Source: UBA5734 sp964499985 (GTDB lineage Bacteria > Bacillota > Clostridia > Saccharofermentanales > UBA5734). From it: a stretch of DNA of 6,689 nt. Both the position numbers and the translations under genes were made by a program. The DNA is taken from contig CAZCMX010000091.1 in NCBI GenBank assembly GCA_964499985.1, positions 1-6,689 on the forward strand, read 5' to 3'. The notes below the pieces were generated by a model. That model worked only from the letters and a program-made list of their open reading frames with translations, had not been told where the DNA came from and did not search any database. Position 1 is the stretch's first letter, and the number at the start of each line of letters is the position of its first letter. Positions 1 to 5,530 of the stretch are shown here, one piece after another.

Positions 1-294
1 GGCTTTTCGTACCGCAATCTGGCCTATCGCTTCAAGGATCGCCGGATCGAACCTTTCCTGGTCACAGCGCCTTACGAAACCGGAGCTGAGGCCGCACAGA
101 TCGAATTGAACAACCATGCTGGCCAGGAAATGGACCTGGTCCTTTCCGGCAGCCTCAAGATCCAGATCGGCCAGCATGTGGAAATCTTGAATGAGGGTGA
201 CACCATCTATTACGATTCGAGCCTGCCGCATGGCATGGTCGCCATTGACAATATGCCCTGCCAGTTCCTGGCGGTGGTGGTCCGGCCCCATTGA
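1..294 (+). CDS. Cupin-domain protein, C-terminal part (probable XRE-cupin transcriptional regulator)
   Basis: The reading frame is open from the first base of the window to TGA at 292-294, giving 97 residues of a protein whose start lies upstream. The fragment is a cupin beta-barrel. The first cupin motif is seen as H39-x-G41-x-E43, followed by a typical LSGSLKIQIG strand pair. The second motif is the GDTIYYDSSLPHGM stretch at residues 66-79. This GD.IYYDSSLPH pattern is characteristic of the cupin end of small HTH_XRE-cupin regulators, in which the cupin binds a ligand or metal and an N-terminal helix-turn-helix binds DNA. The HTH part is not in the window, so a regulator role is inferred. 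Support comes from the next gene, 59 bp downstream on the same strand, an acyl-CoA synthetase of a kind often paired with such regulators. A stand-alone cupin enzyme is the main alternative. Confidence 0.75.
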   Translation, partial: GFSYRNLAYRFKDRRIEPFLVTAPYETGAEAAQIELNNHAGQEMDLVLSGSLKIQIGQHVEILNEGDTIYYDSSLPHGMVAIDNMPCQFLAVVVRPH

Positions 295-353
295 ACCGAT
301 CCTTGTCCGAATTCAGCTTGCCAGAAATTGTGCAGGAACAGGAGTGATTTGCC

Positions 354-2036
354 ATGCTTCATCTTTACAAAAACTACTTGAGCGAAACGCTCGATGCCAA
401 CGGAGGTGTCACCGACTACCAGCTCATTGTACCCGGCCCCTTCAATTTCGCCTATGATGTCGTTGACACCATCGCTGCAGCCGAACCGGGCCGCCGGGCC
501 ATGCACTGGTGCAATGAGGCCGGGCAGGCGAGGACCTTCACATTTGCTGACCTGAAAGAGCAAAGTGACCGGGCTGCCGCATTTTTCCAGTCCCTGGGCC
601 TGAAAAAGGGCGATCCAGTCATGCTGATCCTCAAGCGCCATTATGAGTTCTGGTTTGCCATCCTGGCTTTGCATAAAATCGGTGCCGTGGCGATTCCAGC
701 CACCAACCAGCTGCAAGTCAAGGACCTGACTTACCGTTACCAGGCTGCCGATATCAAGGCCGTCATCTGTACTGGCGAAGGCGAGATCGCTGCCCATGTC
801 GATGAAGCTGCTGCCCTGACTGGCCAGAAGCTGATCCGGGTCATGACTCATGGCAGCCGCGACGGCTGGCTTTCTTTCCAGGAGGGCCTCGAGCAGAGCC
901 AGCCCTTCGTCCGCCCGACAGGGGACGCCGCCCCGATCAATACAGACATGATGCTTTTATATTTCACCTCGGGCACCACCGGCATGCCGAAAATGGTCAC
1001 CCATGATTTCACCTACCCGATCGGTCATATTCCCACCGCACGATACTGGCACCGCGTCGATCCGGACGGCTTGCACCTGACGGTTGCTGACACCGGCTGG
1101 GCCAAATCCGCCTGGGGCAAGATCTATGGCCAGTGGCTGATGGAAGCGGGCGTCTATGTCTACGACTATGACCGCTTCGTGCCGCAAGCCTTGCTGACCC
1201 GCCTGCAGGATGACCGCGTCACGACCTTCTGTGCACCGCCAACCCTGTATCGCTTCATGATCAAGGAGGACCTGACCCAATATGACCTCTCGCATCTCCA
1301 GCACTGCACCATTGCCGGTGAAGCCCTGAATCCGGAGGTTTATGAGCAATTCCTCAAGGCAACCGGGCTGGAACTCAAGGAAGGCTATGGCCAGACTGAA
1401 ATGACCCTGGCGGTCGTGACCAATTACTGGATGAAGACCAAGCCTGGCTCCATGGGCAAGCCATCCCCGGTTTACCATATCGTGCTGCTCGACGACGAGG
1501 GCAGGGAAGTGTCTCCCGGCCAGTCTGGCGAGATCTGCATCCGGATCGAGCCGGACACCTTGCCTGGCATGTTCCGCGGCTATTACCGAGACGCTGACCT
1601 GACCGCGAAGGTCTGGCATGATGGCGTCTACCATACCGGGGACCTGGCCTGGCAGGATGAAGAAGGCTATCTCTGGTTCGTCGGCCGGGCGGATGACATC
1701 ATCAAAAGCTCAGGCTACCGCATTGGCCCCTTTGAGGTGGAAAGTGTCCTGATGGAACATCCGGCCGTCCTGGAATGTGCCATCACCGGCGTGCCGGATC
1801 CCGACCGCGGCCAGGTGGTCAAGGCCACCGTCGTGCTGGCCAGAGGCTACTCCGCCAGTGATGCCCTGAAAACCGAACTGCAAAATTATGTCAAAACACA
1901 TACGGCGCCATACAAATATCCGCGCATCCTGGAATTCGTCACCGAATTGCCCAAAACGATCAGCGGTAAAATCCGCCGCGTCGAGATCCGCCAGGGTAAA
2001 TCGACTGGACCCCAGGCGCCGGAGACGGATGATTGA
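354..2036 (+). CDS. AMP-forming acyl-CoA synthetase, acetyl/medium-chain (MACS-like) type
   Basis: This complete 560-residue protein belongs to the ANL adenylate-forming superfamily, which activates a carboxylic acid with ATP to an acyl-AMP and then transfers the acyl group to coenzyme A. The core motifs are present in order: the P-loop YFTSGTTGMPK at 203-213, GYGQTE at 344-349, YHTGD at 426-430, the hinge segment GRADDIIKSSGYRIGPFEVES at 444-464, and PKTISGKIRR at 533-542 with the expected catalytic lysine K539. The ADTGWAKSAWGKIYGQW segment (246-261) resembles the medium-chain acyl-CoA synthetase (ACSM) branch rather than FadD. Length is normal for the family. The ATG at 354 is supported by AGGAG at 340-344, nine bases upstream. 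No signal peptide or membrane segment is apparent, so it is probably cytosolic. It follows the cupin gene by 59 bp and overlaps ispF at its stop. Substrate chain length cannot be read from the sequence; acetate, aromatic acids or branched acids are possible. Confidence 0.9.
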   Translation: MLHLYKNYLSETLDANGGVTDYQLIVPGPFNFAYDVVDTIAAAEPGRRAMHWCNEAGQARTFTFADLKEQSDRAAAFFQSLGLKKGDPVMLILKRHYEFWFAILALHKIGAVAIPATNQLQVKDLTYRYQAADIKAVICTGEGEIAAHVDEAAALTGQKLIRVMTHGSRDGWLSFQEGLEQSQPFVRPTGDAAPINTDMMLLYFTSGTTGMPKMVTHDFTYPIGHIPTARYWHRVDPDGLHLTVADTGWAKSAWGKIYGQWLMEAGVYVYDYDRFVPQALLTRLQDDRVTTFCAPPTLYRFMIKEDLTQYDLSHLQHCTIAGEALNPEVYEQFLKATGLELKEGYGQTEMTLAVVTNYWMKTKPGSMGKPSPVYHIVLLDDEGREVSPGQSGEICIRIEPDTLPGMFRGYYRDADLTAKVWHDGVYHTGDLAWQDEEGYLWFVGRADDIIKSSGYRIGPFEVESVLMEHPAVLECAITGVPDPDRGQVVKATVVLARGYSASDALKTELQNYVKTHTAPYKYPRILEFVTELPKTISGKIRRVEIRQGKSTGPQAPETDD

Positions 2037-2041
2037 GCATG
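2021..2041 (+). promoter_or_regulatory. Ribosome binding site and ambiguous start of ispF
   Basis: GGAG at 2021-2024 lies inside the last codons of the acyl-CoA synthetase. It is eight bases from a TTG at 2033, which forms a TTGA overlap with the upstream stop (TGA 2034-2036). It is 14 bases from an in-frame ATG at 2039. The spacing favours TTG and the codon favours ATG. Either choice changes the protein by only two residues. The arrangement suggests translational coupling. Confidence 0.55.
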
Positions 2042-2560
2042 GCTTTTGAATACAAAAGCACCATCGGCCAGGATAGCCACCGCTTTGTCGACCGCCTGAA
2101 CCGAGCGGCCACAGCCGAGGAGCTGGCACGCCCTCTGCTGCTGGGCGGGTTTGTGATCCCGGGCGCGGTCGGCCTGGCCGGCAACAGCGATGCCGATGTC
2201 ATCCTCCATGCCCTGACCAATGCCGTGTCTGGCCTGACTGGTGTGAATATCCTCGGCAAAATCAGCGACCAGATGTGCCTCGAGCAAGGCATCACCGACA
2301 GCCGCGCCTACCTGGAGCGAGCCTTACAGGATCTGGGTGGCTGGCAAATCACCCATCTGTCCCTGACCATCGAAGGCAAGCGGCCCCGTCTCGCAGCCTG
2401 GATCGATTCGATGCGCGAATCGATCGCCCACCTGATCGGCATCGGACCGCGTGATGTCGGGATCACAGCGACAACCGGTGAAGGACTGACTGATTTCGGC
2501 CGTGGCGACGGGCTGCAGGTCTTCTGCATCCTGACCGCCAGGCGGCTTGAAACCGAATAA
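2033..2560 (+). CDS. ispF: Divergent 2-C-methyl-D-erythritol 2,4-cyclodiphosphate synthase (IspF)
   Basis: IspF converts CDP-methylerythritol 2-phosphate to the cyclic diphosphate MEcPP with release of CMP, in the MEP isoprenoid pathway; it works as a cytosolic trimer. The 175-residue protein aligns along the whole family. It has IGQDSHRF (11-18), which carries metal ligands D14 and H16, PLLLGGFVIP (34-43), NSDADVILHAL (51-61) with the third metal ligand H59, DSR (89-91), and ATTGEGL...GRGDG (146-160). Compared with E. coli IspF, recalled from memory, several usually invariant positions differ. The His after GL(L)A is N51, the Asp of GDIGK is I73, and the FPDTD segment is replaced by S78-D-Q-M-C82. 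It is slightly longer than the usual 155-160 residues, partly through an insert near 20-32. I numbered from TTG at 2033; ATG at 2039 is an alternative. It overlaps the acyl-CoA synthetase by four bases and converges on ispD. The metal site is intact, so it is probably an active enzyme or a divergent subfamily. Confidence 0.85.
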   Translation: MSMAFEYKSTIGQDSHRFVDRLNRAATAEELARPLLLGGFVIPGAVGLAGNSDADVILHALTNAVSGLTGVNILGKISDQMCLEQGITDSRAYLERALQDLGGWQITHLSLTIEGKRPRLAAWIDSMRESIAHLIGIGPRDVGITATTGEGLTDFGRGDGLQVFCILTARRLETE

Positions 2561-2562
2561 GG

Positions 2563-3315
2563 TCAGCGCATCACACCCGCAATCGCCTCTCCGATCACCA
2601 GGTCTTCCGGCGTGGTCATCTTGATATTGGTGTAGTCGCCAGCCACCAGCCAGGTCGGCTGGCCGACTGCTTCCATGGCTGCCAGGTCATCGGTCACCTG
2701 GCGGCCATTATTTTCGAGCTGCTCATAGGCAGACAGGAGCTGGGAAAACAAGGCGCCTTGAGGCGTCTGCATCGCCCAGAGCCGGCTGCGGTCCAGGGTC
2801 TGCTCGATCATTCCGTCTGCGCGTACGAGCTTGATCGTGTCCTTGACTGGCACAGCAGCACCACAGGCGCCACCCTTTTCCGCAATGGTAGCGATGCAGC
2901 GGTCCAGGATCGTCTTTGTGACGAAGCAGCGAGCCCCGTCATGGACCAGAACGATGCTGGCCGCTGCATCAGCCCGCATCTCCTGCAGCCGCCGTAATCC
3001 TGACAAAACGGAAGCCTGACGGGTTTCGCCGCCATCGGCCAGGGCTACCAGCTTGCGCAAGTCAAAGCGCTGGATCAAAAGCGCCATTGCTTCACTTTCA
3101 TCAGCTGCAGTCACCACCACATAGCCCGCCACCTCATTGTGCTGCTCGAAGGCCAGCAAGGTCCGGATGATCAGCGGCAGGCCGCCCACCTCAAGAAACT
3201 GCTTATTGCGGCCGGCGCCCATCCGGCTGCCACTGCCCGCTGCAGGAATGACGACATAGACCGGCATGTCAATTTTTCGGTGTGGCTCGGCTGGTAAAAA
3301 AGCAGGTCCAGGCAT
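2563..3315 (-). CDS. ispD: 2-C-methyl-D-erythritol 4-phosphate cytidylyltransferase (IspD)
   Basis: IspD transfers CMP from CTP to 2-C-methyl-D-erythritol 4-phosphate, the third step of the MEP isoprenoid pathway. The 250-residue protein shows the nucleotide-binding signature PAAGSGSRMG at 24-33 with K38 of the NKQF segment, DGGETRQASV at 94-103, VHDGARCFV at 124-132, AVPVKDT at 154-160, TPQ at 184-186, TDD at 208-210 and NIKMTTPEDL at 230-239. These are the usual catalytic and CTP-binding blocks. I chose the ATG at 3315 because GGAGG (complement of 3323-3327) stands seven bases upstream. A longer TTG start at 3336 would overlap radA and has no better site. A shorter start at 3267 matches the family N-terminus (MPVYVVIPAAG) but lacks a good ribosome binding site. 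The chosen start adds a 16-residue tail. It follows radA by 13 bases and is surely co-transcribed with it. One oddity is C130 where the family normally has Pro (HDGARP). Confidence 0.95.
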   Translation of the reverse strand: MPGPAFLPAEPHRKIDMPVYVVIPAAGSGSRMGAGRNKQFLEVGGLPLIIRTLLAFEQHNEVAGYVVVTAADESEAMALLIQRFDLRKLVALADGGETRQASVLSGLRRLQEMRADAAASIVLVHDGARCFVTKTILDRCIATIAEKGGACGAAVPVKDTIKLVRADGMIEQTLDRSRLWAMQTPQGALFSQLLSAYEQLENNGRQVTDDLAAMEAVGQPTWLVAGDYTNIKMTTPEDLVIGEAIAGVMR

Positions 3316-3322
3316 GGGGGTA

Positions 3323-3327
3323 CCTCC
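3323..3327 (-). promoter_or_regulatory. Shine-Dalgarno sequence deciding the ispD start
   Basis: The minus strand reads GGAGG just after the radA stop codon (complement of 3329-3331), seven bases before the ATG ending at 3315. This is the strongest ribosome binding site among the three candidate starts and argues for the 250-residue IspD. Confidence 0.75.
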
Positions 3328-3328
3328 A

Positions 3329-4741
3329 TCATTCAAACAGGATATCGAGCGCCTCGGTCATCCGGTCGATGTAATAGATCTCGCACGAATCGGGCAGCTT
3401 GACCTTGGCCAGCCCGGTGCGATTGCTGGCCGGGACCAGAAAGTGCCCAAAACCGAGCCGGCTGGCCTCGATGATCCGGCGGTCGAGCTGACTGACCGCC
3501 CGGACTTCTCCGGCCAGGCCAATCTCGCCGAGAATGATCGACTGCGCCTTGACCGGCCGGTTCTTGACGCTGGAGATGACCGCGCTGATGATCGCCAGAT
3601 CAGCGGCTGTTTCGGCAATTTTCAGGCCTCCGACGACATTGAGATAAGCATCGAGATTATTCAGGCCCAGGCCCAGCTTCTTTTCGACGACAGCCAGCAG
3701 CATCGACAGGCGGTTGCGCTCGATGCCCTGAGCCATGCGCAAAGGTGTGGCATAGGTGGTGACATTGAGCAGAGCCTGCAACTCAACCAGCAAGGGCCGT
3801 GTGCCCTCGAGACAGGCAGTGATCACCGAGCCGGGCACCGCCAGGGGGCGGCCATTGAGCAGCGCTTCCGACGCATTGGCGACGCAGGTCAGGCCGGCAT
3901 CGCTCATTTCAAACAGCCCTAGCTCATCCGTGGCGCCAAAGCGGTTCTTGACCGCGCGCAGCATCCGGATATCCTGGTGCCGTTCACCTTCGAAATACAA
4001 GACGGTATCCACCATATGCTCGAGCACGCGTGGCCCGGCGATGGCCCCATCCTTGGTGACATGGCCGACCAGGACGATCGTGATGCCCAGGTTCTTGGCC
4101 AGGCGCAACAGACCGGCGGCAGCCTCGCGGACTTGGCTGACACTGCCCGGGGCCGAGCTGATCTCCTCGACATACAAGGTCTGGATCGAATCGACGATCG
4201 CCAGCTGGGGCCGGTTCTTTTCCAGCGCCGCAGCGACAGTCTCAAAATCCGTTGCCGCGAGCAGCTGCACCCGCTCCGCCGGCGTGCCGAGGCGGTCGGC
4301 GCGCAGCCGGATCTGCTCCGGCGATTCTTCGCCAGAGATATAGAGCGTCCTGGTTTCTGGCGGCAACAGACCCAAGACCTGCAGGAGCAGGGTCGATTTG
4401 CCGATGCCAGGGTCACCGCCCAGCAGGATCAGCGAACCGCGGACAAAGCCACCGCCCAGCACTCGGTCGAGCTCGGACAGGCCACTGGACAGGCGGGACT
4501 TGCGGTCCGCGACGACCTGGCCGAGATTGATCACGGCCGTTTTGCCGATCCCTGTCGCACCCGATGCCTGGCTGTCATCCAGCCAGCTGGTGCGGCGCGA
4601 GGGCTTGGTGCTGGTGGAACCAGTGACCACCCTTTCCTCGACGAGGGTGTTCCAGGCGCCACAGCCGGGACATTTGCCCAGCCAACCACTGGTCTCATGG
4701 CCACAATCGGTGCAGAAAAATCGGGTTTTGGCTTTGGCCAT
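3329..4741 (-). CDS. radA: DNA repair protein RadA (Sms)
   Basis: RadA is a RecA-like hexameric ATPase that helps process recombination intermediates by promoting branch migration. The 470-residue protein shows the full architecture. An N-terminal four-cysteine zinc finger (C10, C13, C24, C27) comes first, followed by the Walker A motif GGDPGIGKST at 108-117, Walker B-like LAIVDSIQT at 180-188, and the RadA-specific KNRFG motif at 265-269. A C-terminal Lon-like domain follows from about 335 (GIERNR, NNLDAYLNVVGGLKI, GEIGLAGEVR). Length is close to the usual 450-460. The start is well supported: AAAGGAG (complement of 4748-4754) lies six bases before the ATG. A variable linker at 36-65 is somewhat longer and rich in Ser/Thr. 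It is the first gene of a radA-ispD unit transcribed from the 84-bp region it shares with araD. Function is near certain; no key residue is missing. Confidence 0.97.
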   Translation of the reverse strand: MAKAKTRFFCTDCGHETSGWLGKCPGCGAWNTLVEERVVTGSTSTKPSRRTSWLDDSQASGATGIGKTAVINLGQVVADRKSRLSSGLSELDRVLGGGFVRGSLILLGGDPGIGKSTLLLQVLGLLPPETRTLYISGEESPEQIRLRADRLGTPAERVQLLAATDFETVAAALEKNRPQLAIVDSIQTLYVEEISSAPGSVSQVREAAAGLLRLAKNLGITIVLVGHVTKDGAIAGPRVLEHMVDTVLYFEGERHQDIRMLRAVKNRFGATDELGLFEMSDAGLTCVANASEALLNGRPLAVPGSVITACLEGTRPLLVELQALLNVTTYATPLRMAQGIERNRLSMLLAVVEKKLGLGLNNLDAYLNVVGGLKIAETAADLAIISAVISSVKNRPVKAQSIILGEIGLAGEVRAVSQLDRRIIEASRLGFGHFLVPASNRTGLAKVKLPDSCEIYYIDRMTEALDILFE

Positions 4742-4752
4742 CGGGATCTCCT

Positions 4753-4781
4753 TTGCGGGTCTTCGGTATTTTCATTATAAT
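4753..4781 (+). promoter_or_regulatory. Candidate sigma-70-type promoter for araD
   Basis: A perfect consensus -10 box, TATAAT at 4776-4781, is preceded at 17 bases by TTGCGG (4753-4758), which matches the first half of the TTGACA -35 consensus. A start near 4788 would give a leader of about 38 bases. Here the window is locally AT-rich, in contrast to its surroundings. The -35 overlaps the radA ribosome binding site, so the two genes are tightly packed. Confidence 0.6.
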
Positions 4782-4802
4782 GGTAATGCACTTGGATAGA
4801 AA
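4774..4802 (-). promoter_or_regulatory. Candidate sigma-70-type promoter for radA-ispD
   Basis: On the minus strand TATAAT occupies the complement of 4774-4779, because ATTATAAT is symmetric. Seventeen bases upstream the minus strand reads TTTCTA (complement of 4797-4802), a weak -35 with three consensus matches. Transcription would begin near 4767, about 25 bases before the radA ATG. The -10 box is shared almost base for base with the opposite promoter. Confidence 0.45.
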
Positions 4803-4825
4803 ACCCATCAGGGAGGATCGACCAT

Positions 4826-5527
4826 ATGGAACGACTGATCGAACAAGTCCTGACTGCCAATCGCGAACTTCCAGCGCATCAGCTGGTCCTCTATACCTGG
4901 GGCAATGTCAGCGCCATCGACCGTGAACAAGGCCTGATCGCGATCAAACCCAGCGGCATCCCCTATGAAAAGCTACTGGCCCGCCACATTGTCGTCCTCG
5001 ATCTCGAGGGCAAGGTGGTGCGTGGCACCTATCGCCCCAGCAGCGACACGGCTACCCATCTCGCCCTGTACCGCCGCTACCCGGATATCGGCGGCATCGT
5101 GCACACACGTTCCCGCTGGGCGACGATCTGGGCCCAAGCCGAGCTCGACCTGCCAGCCTTCGGCACCAGCCATGCCGACCACTTCTATGGCACGATCCCC
5201 TGCACCCGGCCCCTGACCGCCGAGGAAATCCATACCGACTACGAAAGCAATATCGGCAAAGTCATCCTCGAGACCTTTGACGAACGCCAGCTCGATCCGG
5301 CGACCGTGCCAGCGGTTCTGGTTGCTGACCATGGCCCCTATTGCTGGGGCCGCGACGCCGATGAGGCCGTCGTCAATGCGGTGGTCCTCGAGGAATGCGC
5401 CATGATGGCCTGGCATACCCGGATGATCCAGCCAGAGGTCCAGCCGATCTTGGATGACCTCCTGGACAAGCATTATTTGCGAAAGCATGGCAAGACTGCC
5501 TATTACGGCCAAAAACAGAAAGGCTGA
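4826..5527 (+). CDS. araD: L-ribulose-5-phosphate 4-epimerase family protein (AraD-like), metal-ligand variant
   Basis: AraD interconverts L-ribulose 5-phosphate and D-xylulose 5-phosphate, feeding arabinose (or, for the UlaF/SgbE paralogues, ascorbate/xylulose products) into the pentose phosphate pathway. It is a class II aldolase-fold, metal-dependent enzyme. The 233-residue protein matches the family end to end: TWGNVSAIDR at 24-33, IKPSGIPY at 40-47, PSSDTATH at 71-78, IVHTRSRWATIWAQA at 91-105, ADHFYGTIPCTR at 117-128, DHGPYCWG at 168-175 and the C-terminal LDKHYLRKHG...AYYGQ. With a constant offset of two from E. coli AraD, metal ligands H95 and H171 correspond to H93 and H169, and catalytic D120 and Y229 to D118 and Y227. 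The third ligand H97 is R95 here. ATG 4826 has GGGAGG nine bases upstream. The ligase gene starts 3 bp after its stop. The family is clear; activity and true substrate are uncertain because of R95. Confidence 0.9.
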   Translation: MERLIEQVLTANRELPAHQLVLYTWGNVSAIDREQGLIAIKPSGIPYEKLLARHIVVLDLEGKVVRGTYRPSSDTATHLALYRRYPDIGGIVHTRSRWATIWAQAELDLPAFGTSHADHFYGTIPCTRPLTAEEIHTDYESNIGKVILETFDERQLDPATVPAVLVADHGPYCWGRDADEAVVNAVVLEECAMMAWHTRMIQPEVQPILDDLLDKHYLRKHGKTAYYGQKQKG

Positions 5528-5530
5528 CCC

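Larger units (their letters stand above)
4742..4825. promoter_or_regulatory. Divergent intergenic control region between radA and araD
   Basis: This 84-bp spacer is the only non-coding DNA of note in the window. It holds the Shine-Dalgarno site of radA (complement of 4748-4754), that of araD (GGGAGG, 4811-4816, nine bases before ATG 4826), and an AT-rich centre at 4768-4790. The centre has the ten-base palindrome CATTATAATG at 4773-4782 and a repeated TAATG (4778-4782 and 4784-4788). No terminator-like hairpin is visible. Confidence 0.7.

Noticed and set aside
295..353. Possible promoter or terminator in the gap between the cupin gene and the synthetase
   Set aside because: A TTGTCC at 303-308 has only AATTGT at the right distance, and there is no hairpin followed by a T-run. 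I see only the ribosome binding site at 340-344.
210..851. Open frame of 213 codons on the - strand over the cupin end and the synthetase start
   Set aside because: Antisense to two genes with clear motifs and good start signals; no domain recognised.
957..1634. Open frame of 225 codons on the - strand inside the acyl-CoA synthetase
   Set aside because: Antisense to conserved ANL motifs, with no recognisable protein family.
3316..3336. TTG start at 3336 giving a 257-residue IspD that overlaps radA
   Set aside because: The strong GGAGG lies downstream of this TTG and is correctly spaced only for ATG 3315.
3266..3922. Open frame of 218 codons on the + strand opposite the ispD start and radA end
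   Set aside because: Low-complexity Asp/Gln/Gly-rich translation antisense to conserved genes; a shadow.
3977..4780. Open frame of 267 codons on the + strand opposite radA
   Set aside because: It is fully antisense to radA, whose every motif is present, and it even crosses the promoter region; the composition is that of a shadow frame.
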